A stretch of 49,104 nt of DNA from the NCBI GenBank assembly GCA_001797495.1, contig MGPS01000003.1:1-49104 (forward strand), read 5' to 3'. Source of the stretch: Deltaproteobacteria bacterium GWC2_42_11 (lineage in GTDB: Bacteria; Desulfobacterota; GWC2-55-46; UBA9637; GWC2-42-11). The translations under genes were made by a program, and so were the position numbers. Below the pieces are notes generated by a model. That model made no database searches, was not told the DNA's origin, and was given only the letters and a program-made list of their open reading frames with translations. Numbering within the stretch: the first letter of the stretch is position 1; every line of letters starts with the position of its first letter. Positions 1 to 10,770 of the stretch are shown piece by piece.

Positions 1-296
1 AGAAGGATAAATTCAACATAGAGGCAGAGGCAGATGACATTGCAGCGCTGTTTGTAGAATTCCTGAACGAAATCCTTTACAGAAAGGACACAACAGGTCT
101 TGCATTTTCAAGGGTAAAGGTGGATAGGATTGAAAAAACAGAAAACCTTTACCATGTAAATGCAACTATATACGGCGAGATGCTGAATATCCGGAAACAT
201 GATGTGAAGACAGAGGTAAAGGCAGCAACATATTCAGGGCTTAAGTTTGAGGAAAAGGACGGAAGTTTTATGCTCCAGTGCATTCTGGATGTATGA
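1..296 (+). CDS. Archease family protein (C-terminal part, truncated at window start)
   Basis: Frame 3 translation KDKFNIEAEADDIAALFVEFLNEILYRKDT...VKAATYSGLKFEEKDGSFMLQCILDV* matches the archease C-terminal pattern. Confidence 0.85.
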   Translation, partial: KDKFNIEAEADDIAALFVEFLNEILYRKDTTGLAFSRVKVDRIEKTENLYHVNATIYGEMLNIRKHDVKTEVKAATYSGLKFEEKDGSFMLQCILDV

Positions 297-333
297 TAAA
301 AAATTGTGAACTGCAAACTGTAGGGGAGGTTTT

Positions 334-831
334 ATGGTAAAATCACTTGTAGGGATATTGATGGGCAGTGATTCGGATATGCCCGTAATGAAAGAATCTG
401 TAAAGGTGTTGAAGGAATTCGGCATACCATATGAGATAACAATCTCATCAGCACACCGTTCACCTAAAAGGACATCAGAATATGCCAGAACTGCCTCTGA
501 CCGCGGCATAAAGGTTATAATTGCAGGCGCTGGAAACGCTGCACACCTTGCAGGTTTTATTGCAGCAGAGACAACTCTTCCTGTAATAGGCGTGCCAATT
601 GATTCGTCCTCCCTGAAAGGGCTTGACGCCCTCCTCTCTACTGTCCAGATGCCTGGCGGAGTTCCTGTTGCAGGAATGGCAATCGGCAAGGCAGGCGCAA
701 AGAATGCAGGGATATTTGCCGTGCAGATACTCGCAGCACATGACAAAGAACTGGCAAAGAGATTAAAGGGATATAAAGAAAGACTTGCCAGAGAGGTAGA
801 GGAAAAGGCAAAAAATATGGGGGATAGGTAA
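334..831 (+). CDS. purE: 5-(carboxyamino)imidazole ribonucleotide mutase
   Basis: GILMGSDSDMPVMKE... SSAHRSPKRT... GAGNAAHLAGFIAAETTLPVIGVP motifs. Confidence 0.96.
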   Translation: MVKSLVGILMGSDSDMPVMKESVKVLKEFGIPYEITISSAHRSPKRTSEYARTASDRGIKVIIAGAGNAAHLAGFIAAETTLPVIGVPIDSSSLKGLDALLSTVQMPGGVPVAGMAIGKAGAKNAGIFAVQILAAHDKELAKRLKGYKERLAREVEEKAKNMGDR

Positions 832-834
832 GTT

Positions 835-1461
835 GTGGGTATATTTTTACCAACAGAAGAGAATTTAAAAAAGGCATCAGCAGTTTTAAAAAACGGCGGC
901 ATAATTGCATATCCAACCGAGACATTTTATGGTCTTGGCACTAATCCACTCGATGAATCGGCTGTAAAAAGACTCTTTGATATAAAGGGACGGGATTTTG
1001 ACAAACCTGTTTCAATACTCGTTAAAGACCTGAACGCACTTTCTTTAGTAGCAGAAGAAATTCCACCTGCAGCAGAAAGATTGATAAAAAGGTTCTGGCC
1101 CGGACCGCTTACAATTGTCTTCAGGGCAAAGAAAAATATCCCCCTTATCTTGACAGCAAATACAGGCAGGATTGGAGTAAGGGTGTCAAGCAGTCCTATT
1201 GCAAAAAGACTGCTTGGTATTATTGATATGCCGCTTACAGCAACAAGTGCAAACCCATCAGGAGAAAAAAGCCCTGTTACAGCAGAGGAAGTAGAAATAT
1301 ATTTCAGAGATAAGGTAGATATGATATTAGATGGTGGTAAACTTCAAGGCAAAGTTGGTTCAACCATTATTGATGCCACAACAGGCAGGGATTTGGAATG
1401 CATACGTGAAGGGGATATCCCGTTTGCTGTAATTCTGGAATACTGTAAAAACTTATCCTGA
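835..1461 (+). CDS. L-threonylcarbamoyladenylate synthase (Sua5/YwlC/TsaC family)
   Basis: GGIIAYPTETFYGLGTNPLDESAVKRLFDIKGRDFDKPVSILV; GTG start. Confidence 0.94.
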   Translation: MGIFLPTEENLKKASAVLKNGGIIAYPTETFYGLGTNPLDESAVKRLFDIKGRDFDKPVSILVKDLNALSLVAEEIPPAAERLIKRFWPGPLTIVFRAKKNIPLILTANTGRIGVRVSSSPIAKRLLGIIDMPLTATSANPSGEKSPVTAEEVEIYFRDKVDMILDGGKLQGKVGSTIIDATTGRDLECIREGDIPFAVILEYCKNLS

Positions 1462-1488
1462 TAGTATAGGATGCAAAGAGGTGCAGAT

Positions 1489-2442
1489 ATGAAAAAAATA
1501 TTCATAAAGGATATAAAAGAAAAGGATAAGGTTGAAGATATCTTCATTGTAAGCAAGAAGGAACAGGGGATGTCAAAGAGCGGGAAGCCGTATCTCAATC
1601 TAAAACTTATGGACTCTACAGGTGAGATTGAAGCGCGGGTATGGGAGGATGCTGATAATCTCTCTAAACTGTTCGAAAAGGACAACCTTATCTTTGTAAA
1701 GGCATACGCAGTGCTTTATCAGGGTGGAGTACAGTTGAATGTATCGCATATTGAAAAAAAGGAGTTAGGTGATTCAGATATAGCCCTATTCCTGCCTTCA
1801 TCGCAAAATGATATTTCAAAGATGTTTGAGGAACTTAAGGAGATAATAAACAGTGAAATAAAGGGTATAAACCTGAAGAAACTGCTGCACCTCTTTACCT
1901 CTGACCCTGAGATAGTAAAACTCTTGAAACTCGCACCTGCGGCAAAGTCAATGCACCATACATATATAGGTGGACTCATTGAACACACATTGTCTCTTGT
2001 AAAACTTGCAATGGATGCCGCAAAACATTACCCGAATATAAACAGGGATATACTTCTCGCAGGTGCAATACTCCACGATATAGGCAAGATATATGAACTC
2101 TCCTTCCAGAGGACATTTGACTACACAGATGAGGGAAGATTACTCGGGCATATCACAATCGGTGTAGAGATGGTTGATAAAAAGATCCGGGAGATATCTA
2201 ATTTTCCGAAAGAGACAGCGATGCTTTTAAAACACATAATACTGAGTCATCACGGTTACCTTGAGTTCGGCTCACCGAAGAGACCAAAAACCCTTGAAGC
2301 AATCATGCTTTATTATCTTGATGATATGGATTCAAAGATTCAGTCAATGTCCGCACATATTGAAAAGGAACGAGACACTGACTCAAAGTGGACGAGTTTC
2401 CATAAACTTTATGAGAGGTATATATATAAAGGCATACCATAG
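1489..2442 (+). CDS. 3'-5' exoribonuclease YhaM-like (OB fold plus HD domain)
   Basis: N-terminal OB-like region, then HD domain (HHTYIGGLIEHTLSL...AGAILHDIGKI...HIILSHHG); start chosen at the internal ATG. Confidence 0.85.
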   Translation: MKKIFIKDIKEKDKVEDIFIVSKKEQGMSKSGKPYLNLKLMDSTGEIEARVWEDADNLSKLFEKDNLIFVKAYAVLYQGGVQLNVSHIEKKELGDSDIALFLPSSQNDISKMFEELKEIINSEIKGINLKKLLHLFTSDPEIVKLLKLAPAAKSMHHTYIGGLIEHTLSLVKLAMDAAKHYPNINRDILLAGAILHDIGKIYELSFQRTFDYTDEGRLLGHITIGVEMVDKKIREISNFPKETAMLLKHIILSHHGYLEFGSPKRPKTLEAIMLYYLDDMDSKIQSMSAHIEKERDTDSKWTSFHKLYERYIYKGIP

Positions 2443-2450
2443 ACCACAGA

Positions 2451-2633
2451 CCCAAAAATAGACATTGATTTTTGGGGAAACCTGCAAGTTGCCTGCCAGA
2501 CAAGGCAGAGGACATTTTTGCAACGAGCCGTATATCACCAATACGGTGAGGAGCAAAAATGCGCCGATAACGAAGTATGGCAGGCAAATCGCAGGTTTGT
2601 AAAATAGCGAGGTTTTTAATCGCTATTTTACGG
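2451..2633 (+). repeat. Structured intergenic repeat, copy 1 (three hairpins, long nested central stem)
   Basis: CCCAAAAAT..ATTTTTGGG; AAACCTGCaagTTGCCTGCCA..TGGCAGGCAAatcGCAGGTTT; AAAATAGCGA..TCGCTATTTT; near-identical to 14819-15003. Confidence 0.88.
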
Positions 2634-2674
2634 ACAGACTTAATGCTTTTTAGTCTTTTGTCTAAAGTCTTATG

Positions 2675-3928
2675 TTATGCCTTCACCTTTTTTATATTTG
2701 CCCCGAGTTTTTTCATTTTCTCATCAATCCTCTCATACCCCCTGTCAAGGTGATAGACCCTGGATACCTCTGTTATCCCATGTGCTGCAATGCCTGCGAG
2801 TATGAGAGATGCACTTGCCCTTAAATCCGTTGCCATAACAGGCGCTCCGCTTAAAAATGGCCTGCCTCTGACTATTGCAGATTTGCCTTCTATCTTTATA
2901 TCAGCGCCCATCCTTCTTAGTTCTGCAACATGCATGAACCTGTTCTCAAATACATTCTCTGTGATTACGCTCAAGCCGCTTGCTATACTCATCATTGCCA
3001 TTATCTGCGCCTGCATATCTGTTGGAAAACCTGGGTGCGGCAGTGTCTTAATATCAACACTCCCTACAGGGTAATTGCCAATAACCCTCACGCCGCTGTT
3101 TTCACTCTTTATCTCAACACCAACCTCTTTCAATTTAAGTGTCAGCGCATCAAGGTGCTGTAAAGGACAATCCTTTATCAGGATATTCCCCTGCGTAATC
3201 CCTGCTGCGACCATAAATGTCCCTGCCTCAATTCTGTCAGGCATTATTGTATATTCAGCGGCTTTAAGTCCTTTAACACCTTCTATTGTTATCACATCAG
3301 TGCCTGCATCTTCTATGCAAGCACCCATCTTATTAAGCATATTTGCAAGTTCAACAACCTCAGGTTCACAAGCGGCATTCTCAAGTATTGTCCTGCCGTC
3401 TGCAAGACATGCAGCCATCATAATATTTTCAGTTCCTGTTACAGTCGGTATATCAAAATATATCTTCGTCCCTTTTAACCTGCCTGCACTTGCAGTAACA
3501 TATCCGTGTTCAATCGTAACCTCTGCACCCATCTTTTCAAGTGCTGCAAGATGGAGGTTTATTGGTCTTGCACCGATTGCACACCCGCCCGGAAGGGAGA
3601 CCTTTACCTTTTTGAACCTGGCAAGAAGAGGTCCAAGCACAAGGACAGATGCCCTCATGGTCTTTACAAGTTCATAGGGTGCCTCGTAATTCTTTATGTC
3701 TTTTGTGCAAATCCGTATCGTATTTTTGCCGCCTTCTATTGCAGCGCCAAGATGCAGGAGAAGTTTTTTGAATGTATCTATATCCTTAAGGTCAGGCACA
3801 TTATGAAGTGTATTGTTTTCTTCTGTGAGTATTGAGGCTGCCATAAGCGGGAGCGCCGCATTTTTTGCCCCGCTTATCTTAACCTCGCCTATAAGCCTGT
3901 TCCCGCCTTCTATTACTATCCTGTCCAT
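2675..3928 (-). CDS. murA: UDP-N-acetylglucosamine 1-carboxyvinyltransferase
   Basis: [31 protein letters not shown]... full-length MurA pattern. Confidence 0.97.
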   Translation of the reverse strand: MDRIVIEGGNRLIGEVKISGAKNAALPLMAASILTEENNTLHNVPDLKDIDTFKKLLLHLGAAIEGGKNTIRICTKDIKNYEAPYELVKTMRASVLVLGPLLARFKKVKVSLPGGCAIGARPINLHLAALEKMGAEVTIEHGYVTASAGRLKGTKIYFDIPTVTGTENIMMAACLADGRTILENAACEPEVVELANMLNKMGACIEDAGTDVITIEGVKGLKAAEYTIMPDRIEAGTFMVAAGITQGNILIKDCPLQHLDALTLKLKEVGVEIKSENSGVRVIGNYPVGSVDIKTLPHPGFPTDMQAQIMAMMSIASGLSVITENVFENRFMHVAELRRMGADIKIEGKSAIVRGRPFLSGAPVMATDLRASASLILAGIAAHGITEVSRVYHLDRGYERIDEKMKKLGANIKKVKA

Positions 3929-3930
3929 TT

Positions 3931-4872
3931 CTATATCCTTTGCGCCTTAACAACCCGTTCTATTCCTGAATAGTCTTTTATTATACTAATACCTTTGTAA
4001 TTAAATGATGATTCAAACAGTTTCATTACATTTACTGCCTGTCCTGCACCTATCTCAAACATAAGAATACCATCCTTCTTTAAATAGATGTGCGATTTTT
4101 CAATAATCTTTCTTATTACATCAAGACCGTTCCTGCCGCCGTCCAGCGCTTCCAGAGGCTCAAACCCTTTCACCTCTGGTTCAAGGTTTTCTATATCTTT
4201 TGTCCTGATATATGGAGGGTTTGAAACAATAATATCAAAGGATATAGGGTCAGGGGTCAGGGGTTTAGGGTCAAGCGCATTAAAGAGGTCGCCATGGATA
4301 AATTTTATTCTATCCAGAACACCATGCATCTTTGCATTTTCTTTTGCAATCTCAAGGGCAGATTCCGAAATGTCTGTTGCATAAATGACTGCATGAGGTA
4401 TTTCCCTTGCTAGTGTTACTGCAATACACCCGCTTCCTGTGCAAAGGTCGAGAATCAGTGGACAAGGGTAAAGATAATTTGCAGTTACCAGTTTGCGGTT
4501 GGCACAACTGCCTACTGCCAACTGACCACTGACCACTTTCAATGCCTCTTCTATCAGCAACTCTGTTTCAGGTCTTGGTATAAGGACATCGGGGGTTACC
4601 TTGAATTCCAGTGACCAGAAACCCTGCATACCGGTTATGTACTGGAGCGGCTCCCTTGAAGCCCTCCTCTGAACAAGTCTCCATATATATTCAGTCTCCT
4701 CTCCTGTTAAACATCTGCCATAATCTGTATGGAGGCTCACCCTTTTGCATTTAAGGGCACCCATCATCAGAATCTCTGCATTCAGACTGGGGTTATCAAT
4801 ACCTATTCCTCCAAGATACCCTATGATGCTATTAAGGATTTCACGGAGTGTATTTGCTGATAATGCCTGCAT
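3931..4872 (-). CDS. prmC: Peptide chain release factor N5-glutamine methyltransferase
   Basis: [15 protein letters not shown] motif and NPPYI motif; next to prfA; start taken at the ATG just after the C9 tract (track ORF runs to 4917). Confidence 0.92.
   Translation of the reverse strand: MQALSANTLREILNSIIGYLGGIGIDNPSLNAEILMMGALKCKRVSLHTDYGRCLTGEETEYIWRLVQRRASREPLQYITGMQGFWSLEFKVTPDVLIPRPETELLIEEALKVVSGQLAVGSCANRKLVTANYLYPCPLILDLCTGSGCIAVTLAREIPHAVIYATDISESALEIAKENAKMHGVLDRIKFIHGDLFNALDPKPLTPDPISFDIIVSNPPYIRTKDIENLEPEVKGFEPLEALDGGRNGLDVIRKIIEKSHIYLKKDGILMFEIGAGQAVNVMKLFESSFNYKGISIIKDYSGIERVVKAQRI
4246..4275. repeat. Heptanucleotide repeat cluster inside prmC (AGGGTCA GGGGTCA GGGGTTT AGGGTCA)
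   Basis: Direct reading of 7-bp periodicity; encodes DPKPLTPDP. Confidence 0.85.
4481..4537. repeat. Heptad-type repeat cluster inside prmC (AGTTACC AGTTTGC GGTTGGC ... CTACTGC CAACTGA CCACTGA)
   Basis: Degenerate 7-bp units in inverted orientation; encodes [18 protein letters not shown] just upstream of SAM motif I. Confidence 0.75.
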
Positions 4873-4882
4873 TGGGGGGGGG

Positions 4883-5983
4883 TTAAGTACCTGTCTTTGC
4901 AACAGGCTGGTTTTCATTACCTTTCACATTCTTAAGCGCAAGGGTCTGGTAATGGTTTGTGATGGTATCTATAAGTTCTGTAAGGTCTCCGTCAAGTATA
5001 TTACTCAGTCTGTGAAGAGTAAGTCCTATCCTGTGATCTGTTATGCGGTTCTGGGGGTAGTTATATGTCCTTATCTTTTCACTCCTGTCGCCTGACCCGA
5101 CCTGGCTCTTCCTTTCTTCTGCAATTTCAGACATCTGTTTTTGATGCATCATGTCAAGTATCTTTGTCCTTAAAATCTTTAATGCCTTCATCTTGTTTTT
5201 ATACTGAGACTTTTCATCCTGACATGAAACAACAAAACCTGTAGGGGCATGCGTAACCCTCACAGCAGTCTCAACCTTGTTGACATTCTGCCCGCCGTGC
5301 CCTCCTGCCCTGAATGTATCAATCCTCAAATCATCATCCTTTATGTCAACCTCTATATCCTCTGCCTCTGGAAGCACTGCAACAGTAATTGTGGATGTAT
5401 GTATCCTGCCAGACGCCTCTGTGTCCGGGACCCTTTGAACCCTGTGCACACCACTTTCGTATTTTAATTTGCTATATGCACCCGTACCTGCAATAAGGGC
5501 GATGACCTCTTTAAATCCTCCGATACCTGTTGGATTGCTGCTCATTATTTCAACCTTCCACCTTTGGTATTCTGCATATCGTGTATACATCCTGAACATA
5601 TCGGCTGCAAATATTGCTGCCTCATCGCCCCCTGCGCCTGCCCTTATTTCAAGGAGGACATTTTTTCCATCATTCGGGTCATTTGGCAGAAGCAGTATCT
5701 TAAGTCTTTCCTCAAGTTTTGCACGTTTTGTCTGAAGGAGGGGAATCTCTTCCTTGGCAATCTCTCTTAACTCTTCATCCTTCCCTTCAAGGACATTCTT
5801 GTACTCCATGAGTTCGGCATCTACCTTTTTAACCTCCTGGTATGCCTCAACCATTTCCGACAATAGAGAATTCTCTTTAGAGAGTTTTCTGAAAATATCC
5901 ATGTCAGAGATAATATTCGGGTCGCTCAAAAGGCTGCTTATCTCATTATATCTCTTTTCTATTTCTTGTAGTCGCTTAAACAT
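4883..5983 (-). CDS. prfA: Peptide chain release factor 1
   Basis: [37 protein letters not shown]. Confidence 0.97.
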   Translation of the reverse strand: MFKRLQEIEKRYNEISSLLSDPNIISDMDIFRKLSKENSLLSEMVEAYQEVKKVDAELMEYKNVLEGKDEELREIAKEEIPLLQTKRAKLEERLKILLLPNDPNDGKNVLLEIRAGAGGDEAAIFAADMFRMYTRYAEYQRWKVEIMSSNPTGIGGFKEVIALIAGTGAYSKLKYESGVHRVQRVPDTEASGRIHTSTITVAVLPEAEDIEVDIKDDDLRIDTFRAGGHGGQNVNKVETAVRVTHAPTGFVVSCQDEKSQYKNKMKALKILRTKILDMMHQKQMSEIAEERKSQVGSGDRSEKIRTYNYPQNRITDHRIGLTLHRLSNILDGDLTELIDTITNHYQTLALKNVKGNENQPVAKTGT

Positions 5984-6689
5984 AATTTTTATTTATTGAC
6001 AAATTTCTGAACTTCTCCCTTATCTCGTCTGGTTTCCCGCATGTAAATTCACCCTCTGTGCACCTACCCTTGTTCACACAACCCGGACCTGCCTTGCTGA
6101 ATATTATCGGTGCCTTCTCGCGGACTAATAAAAGCATCCTTGCTGCCATATCCCTTATCTCCCACTGGGACCTCTCACAGCACCTCAAGTGAAAAAAATG
6201 GAGGAGTTCCCTTGCATTCATGGTAACTATTATCTTTGTTGCTGCAGCATTTGGCAGGATATACCTTGCATCTTCAGGCGGGATACCCAAATCTATAAGC
6301 CTTTTATAAACCCTGTTGATGGTATTTATGGTTTTCTCAAAATCCTTTTTGATAGCAGTATTAGATGCAATAGAATTGGGTGTAACATACTCAAACCCCT
6401 CATCAAATGCAACATACCTCTGGCTCTGTTGCGAGTAAGAGGCTATGCGGTGGCGGACAAGTTGGTGCGATGTTGCCCTTGATATCCCCTCTATGCCGAA
6501 GGTAAACGAGACATGCTCCAGCACAGAGTGATGCCCCATGTTCAGTATCTTTCCAAGGAATTTTTCGTAAGATATGCCCCTGACCTTCTCCTCTAGTTCA
6601 CCTATACTGCTGTCAGAATAACAAAGTTTGGCAGCAAGTACGACGGTCTTTTCGGGGTCAGGAGTAAAATTCAGGAGGGTAACATTCAC
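5976..6689 (-). CDS. thyX: FAD-dependent thymidylate synthase
   Basis: [15 protein letters not shown] ThyX signature. Confidence 0.95.
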   Translation of the reverse strand: MNVTLLNFTPDPEKTVVLAAKLCYSDSSIGELEEKVRGISYEKFLGKILNMGHHSVLEHVSFTFGIEGISRATSHQLVRHRIASYSQQSQRYVAFDEGFEYVTPNSIASNTAIKKDFEKTINTINRVYKRLIDLGIPPEDARYILPNAAATKIIVTMNARELLHFFHLRCCERSQWEIRDMAARMLLLVREKAPIIFSKAGPGCVNKGRCTEGEFTCGKPDEIREKFRNLSINKNYV

Positions 6690-6700
6690 CTGAATTCTCC

Positions 6701-6919
6701 TTATACGCTCTTTTCTGCTGCCTTTTTGCTATACTTCCTTCTGAACTTCTCAACCCTTCCTGCAGTGTCAATAAGTTTATGTTTGCCTGTAAAGAACGGG
6801 TGGCAGTTTGAACATATTTCTACCTTTATGTCCTTTTTAACAGAACGTGTTTCTACAGTAAAGCCGCAGGCACACTCAACCTTAGCAGTCTGATATTTCG
6901 GATGGATACCCTCTTTCAT
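6701..6919 (-). CDS. rpmE: 50S ribosomal protein L31
   Basis: [26 protein letters not shown]...[24 protein letters not shown]. Confidence 0.97.
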   Translation of the reverse strand: MKEGIHPKYQTAKVECACGFTVETRSVKKDIKVEICSNCHPFFTGKHKLIDTAGRVEKFRRKYSKKAAEKSV

Positions 6920-7149
6920 AGAAAACCTCCATGATAAACTTTTTTAAAGATATTAGTCTAACACAGCATAATATAAATGCAAGAAAATTTATCTCCCACA
7001 CCCATTTTATCCTTGCAAACAGAAATATATTGTGATAGAAGATTTTGCTAACTAAAAACACACGTCTTACTTTTTTTTCCATGGTGTCCCGCAAGGGATT
7101 GTGGAAAAGGGAAAAGTGGCGGAGGAAAAACCAAAAAGGAGGAGTAAAA

Positions 7150-7938
7150 ATGGCGTATTTAACAATGAAACAACTTCTGGAGGCAGGTGTGCATTTCGGA
7201 CATCAGACCGCAAGATGGAACCCAAAGATGAAACCTTATATATTCAGTGCAAGGAACGGGATATATATAATAGACCTTCAGCAGACAGTAAAGATGTTCA
7301 GGGGCGCTTACGATTTTATAAGGGAGACTGCCAAAAAAGGAGAAAAGGTGCTGTTTATTGGCACTAAAAAGCAGGCACAGGATGCAATAGTTGAAGAGGC
7401 AAAAAGGTGCGGGATGCTGTATGTCAACCAGAGATGGCTGGGCGGGCTCCTTACAAATTTCTCTACCATAAAAAACCGCATTAAAAGGATGAAGGCAATT
7501 GAAGAGATGAAGGTAAGTGGTCAGATGAATGTGCTGATAAAAAAAGAAGCGCTGGGACTGGAAAGGGAGTTGGAGAAACTGGAGAAAAGTCTGTCGGGCA
7601 TAAAGGGGATGACATCTATGCCAGGGGCAATCTTTGTTATTGACTCAAAAAAGGAATCTATCGCAATAAAGGAAGCAAAAAAACTGGGCATACCTGTCGT
7701 TGCCGTTGTTGATACAAATTGTAACCCTGATGGCATTGATTATGTAATCCCGGGCAATGACGATGCAATAAGGGCTATAAAACTATTTGTATCTGCTATT
7801 TCAGATGCCTGTATTGAGGGAAGGCAGTTGCACGAAGAGGCATTGCAGGCTGAGACCGATAAGGAAGAGGGTGGTGATGTGACGGTTGTACCACAGGAAG
7901 ATATTACAGTAGTAACAGGGACAGAACCTGCTGTATAA
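7150..7938 (+). CDS. rpsB: 30S ribosomal protein S2
   Basis: [32 protein letters not shown]; strong SD (aaaggagg) before the ATG at 7150. Confidence 0.98.
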   Translation: MAYLTMKQLLEAGVHFGHQTARWNPKMKPYIFSARNGIYIIDLQQTVKMFRGAYDFIRETAKKGEKVLFIGTKKQAQDAIVEEAKRCGMLYVNQRWLGGLLTNFSTIKNRIKRMKAIEEMKVSGQMNVLIKKEALGLERELEKLEKSLSGIKGMTSMPGAIFVIDSKKESIAIKEAKKLGIPVVAVVDTNCNPDGIDYVIPGNDDAIRAIKLFVSAISDACIEGRQLHEEALQAETDKEEGGDVTVVPQEDITVVTGTEPAV

Positions 7939-7979
7939 GAACAGATTCAAAAGCATTAATTGAATTAACAGGAGGGGAA

Positions 7980-8627
7980 ATGGAAATATCTGCATCAATG
8001 GTAAGAGACCTGAGGGAGGCAACAGGTGCCGGGATAATGGACTGCAAAAAGGCACTCGCAGAGACAAAAGGGAACATTGAGGCAGCAATAACATATCTAA
8101 GGGAAAGGGGGCTGGCTGCAGCACAGAAAAAGGCAGGCAGGGTCACCTCCGAAGGTGTTGTTGGGAGTTATATACATTCAGGCGGTAAGGTAGGTGTACT
8201 GATTGAGGTAAACTGCGAAACAGATTTCGTGGCAAAGACAGATGAGTTCCAGTCCATTGTAAGGGATGTTGCAATGCATATAGCAGCAGCGAGTCCGCAG
8301 TATGTAAAAAGGGAGGAAGTTCCCGCTGATGTCCTGGAAAAAGAGAAGGCAATATATAAAGCGCAGGCAGTTGAATCAGGCAAGCCTGAAAAGATTATAG
8401 ACAAGATGGTAGAAGGCAAGGTTGAAAAGTTCTATAAAGATATATGCCTCATTGAACAGCCTTTTGTCAAAAACCCTGATGTCACAATAAACGAACTCAT
8501 TACAGGTATAATTGCCAAACTGGGTGAGAACATATCAATAAGACGCTTTGCAAGGTTCAGGGTTGGAGAGGGTATAGAGAAGAAAACTGCCGATTTTGCA
8601 AAAGAAGTGGCAGCAGCAGCAAGGTAA
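7980..8627 (+). CDS. tsf: Elongation factor Ts
   Basis: VRDLREATGAGIMDCKKAL...; VNCETDFVAKTDEF. Confidence 0.98.
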   Translation: MEISASMVRDLREATGAGIMDCKKALAETKGNIEAAITYLRERGLAAAQKKAGRVTSEGVVGSYIHSGGKVGVLIEVNCETDFVAKTDEFQSIVRDVAMHIAAASPQYVKREEVPADVLEKEKAIYKAQAVESGKPEKIIDKMVEGKVEKFYKDICLIEQPFVKNPDVTINELITGIIAKLGENISIRRFARFRVGEGIEKKTADFAKEVAAAAR

Positions 8628-8632
8628 AGGCA

Positions 8633-8690
8633 AAGTTGGCAGTTTGCAGTTGGCATAACCGCCTGCTGCAAACTGCCAATTGCTAATTGT
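8633..8690. repeat. Inverted cluster of degenerate heptads between tsf and pyrH
   Basis: AGTTGGC AGTTTGC AGTTGGC ... AAACTGC CAATTGC TAATTGT; resembles 4481-4537. Confidence 0.75.
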
Positions 8691-8701
8691 CGGCTTAAAT
8701 T

Positions 8702-9421
8702 ATGTCCAAACCAATAAGATATAAACGGGTGATTCTGAAACTATCAGGCGAGGCACTGATGGGCGAGCAGCCCTACGGTCTTGACACAGGGGTTGTTGAT
8801 TCTATCTCCGAGGAAATAAAAGAAGTTCACGGTCTTGGTGTGGAAGTGGCTATTGTGATAGGCGGCGGTAATATCTTCAGGGGCGTTGCTGCGAGTGCAA
8901 CAGGCATGGACAGGGCAACTGCTGACTATATGGGGATGCTGGCAACCATCATAAATGGTATGGCTTTGCAGGATTCCCTTGAAAAAAAGCAGGTCTTTAC
9001 AAGGGTTATGTCTGCCATAGATATAAAGGAGGTTGCAGAACCTTATATAAGACGCAGGGCAGTAAGGCACCTTGAAAAGGGACGTGTCGTTATATTTGCA
9101 GCAGGTACAGGAAACCCATACTTCACTACAGATACCGCAGCATCACTCAGGGCAATGGAGATACATGCAGAAGTTATACTGAAAGGCACAAAGGTGGATG
9201 GCGTGTATGATAAAGACCCCCTCATTGAAAAAGACGCCACAAAGTTTTCAAATCTTTCATATCTGGATGTCCTTAAAAACAACCTCAAGGTAATGGACGC
9301 TACTGCAATATCACTCTGCATGGACAATAAACTTCCAATAATCGTCTTCAACCTCAAGATACCCGGGAATATAAAAAAGATTATAACCGGAGAAAATATC
9401 GGGACTATTGTAGGGGAGTGA
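8702..9421 (+). CDS. pyrH: UMP kinase
   Basis: [15 protein letters not shown]...[10 protein letters not shown]. Confidence 0.98.
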   Translation: MSKPIRYKRVILKLSGEALMGEQPYGLDTGVVDSISEEIKEVHGLGVEVAIVIGGGNIFRGVAASATGMDRATADYMGMLATIINGMALQDSLEKKQVFTRVMSAIDIKEVAEPYIRRRAVRHLEKGRVVIFAAGTGNPYFTTDTAASLRAMEIHAEVILKGTKVDGVYDKDPLIEKDATKFSNLSYLDVLKNNLKVMDATAISLCMDNKLPIIVFNLKIPGNIKKIITGENIGTIVGE

Positions 9422-9426
9422 TTCAA

Positions 9427-9984
9427 ATGAAAGACGCTGCAATAAAAAACATGAAAGAACGGATGGATAAAACAATAGAGGTCCTGCACCACGAAATGGC
9501 AAAGATAAGGACAGGGCGGGCCTCGTTGTCAATACTTGATGGTGTAAAGGTTGAATATTACGGCATAAGTACTCCGCTAACCCAGGTCGCAGCACTCTCT
9601 GTACCTGAAAGCAGGATGATAACTATCCAGCCGTGGGATGTAAGTTTAATTGGCACTATAGAAAAGGCGATTCTGGCATCAAACCTCGGATTAAACCCGA
9701 CAAACGACGGAAAGATTATACGCATAAGCATACCGCACCTGACTGAGGAGAGGAGAAAGGAATTTGTAAAGGCCGCCAAAAAAACAGCGGAAGATTCTAA
9801 AGTGAGCATCAGGAACATAAGAAGGGATGCAAACGAGGAATTCAAAAAACTTGAAAAGGATAAGACAATGTCGCAGGATGAACACAAGAGGCTGCAGGCA
9901 CAGGTTCAGGAGATAACCGACAAATACATAGCAAAGGTGGATGAGGTATTTCACCATAAGGAGAAGGAGATACTGGAGGTATAA
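9427..9984 (+). CDS. frr: Ribosome recycling factor
   Basis: MAKIRTGRASLSILDGVKVEYYG...; ATG at 9427. Confidence 0.97.
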   Translation: MKDAAIKNMKERMDKTIEVLHHEMAKIRTGRASLSILDGVKVEYYGISTPLTQVAALSVPESRMITIQPWDVSLIGTIEKAILASNLGLNPTNDGKIIRISIPHLTEERRKEFVKAAKKTAEDSKVSIRNIRRDANEEFKKLEKDKTMSQDEHKRLQAQVQEITDKYIAKVDEVFHHKEKEILEV

Positions 9985-10012
9985 GGGCAGTACCCTCCAT
10001 CATCCTATAGGT

Positions 10013-10759
10013 ATGAAAAAACTTGACAGGGACAGACTCCCCAGGCATATTGCGATTATAATGGACGGCAATGGCAGGTGGGCAAAGATGAGAACTCTTA
10101 ACAGGATACAGGGGCACAGAAAAGGGGTTGAGAAGGCAAAGGAGATAGTCAATCATTGCAGTGAACTCGGCATAGAATATCTCACACTCTATGCATTCTC
10201 TCAGGAAAACTGGAGCAGACCCAAAGCAGAGGTAAATGCCTTAATGGGGCTCCTGAAAAATCACCTGAAATCGGAGTTAAAGATGATGACAGAAAATAAC
10301 ATACGATTCATGTCCATCGGGAATATCTCACAACTCCCTGTCTCTGTGCAGAAGATTATATCAGAGGTTGAGGAAGAAACCAGTAGCAACAGCGGGATGC
10401 AACTAAACCTTGCCTTGAGTTACAGCGGGAGGCTGGAAATAGTAGAGGCAGTAAAGAAACTCGCAGAGGATGTCATGGACAAAAAGATCGCCATAAAAGA
10501 TATTACAGAAGACATGTTTTCAGGTTATCTATACACAGGTGATATGCCTGACCCAGACCTCCTGATAAGGACAAGCGGAGAGATGAGGATAAGCAATTTC
10601 CTCCTCTGGCAGGCAGCATATACAGAACTATATGTTACAGAAACCCTTTGGCCTGATTTTACATCCACACACCTCCTTGAAGCAATCCTTGATTATCAGC
10701 ACAGGGAAAGAAGGTTTGGACTTACAGCAGAACAACTGAGGATAAGGGCAGCGAGGTAA
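10013..10759 (+). CDS. uppS: Isoprenyl transferase (undecaprenyl diphosphate synthase)
   Basis: RHIAIIMDGNGRWA...; ATG at 10013. Confidence 0.96.
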   Translation: MKKLDRDRLPRHIAIIMDGNGRWAKMRTLNRIQGHRKGVEKAKEIVNHCSELGIEYLTLYAFSQENWSRPKAEVNALMGLLKNHLKSELKMMTENNIRFMSIGNISQLPVSVQKIISEVEEETSSNSGMQLNLALSYSGRLEIVEAVKKLAEDVMDKKIAIKDITEDMFSGYLYTGDMPDPDLLIRTSGEMRISNFLLWQAAYTELYVTETLWPDFTSTHLLEAILDYQHRERRFGLTAEQLRIRAAR

Positions 10760-10770
10760 AGGGGGGAGAT

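Noticed and set aside
234-902. Long minus-strand ORF (222 aa) opposite purE
   Set aside because: Antisense shadow of purE and the start of the Sua5-like gene; no recognisable family.
3075-3677. 200 aa plus-strand ORF opposite murA
   Set aside because: Antisense shadow ORF of a well-supported gene.
7045-7149. N-terminal extension of the rpsB ORF
   Set aside because: S2 begins [19 protein letters not shown] at 7150 behind a strong SD; the upstream part is leader sequence.
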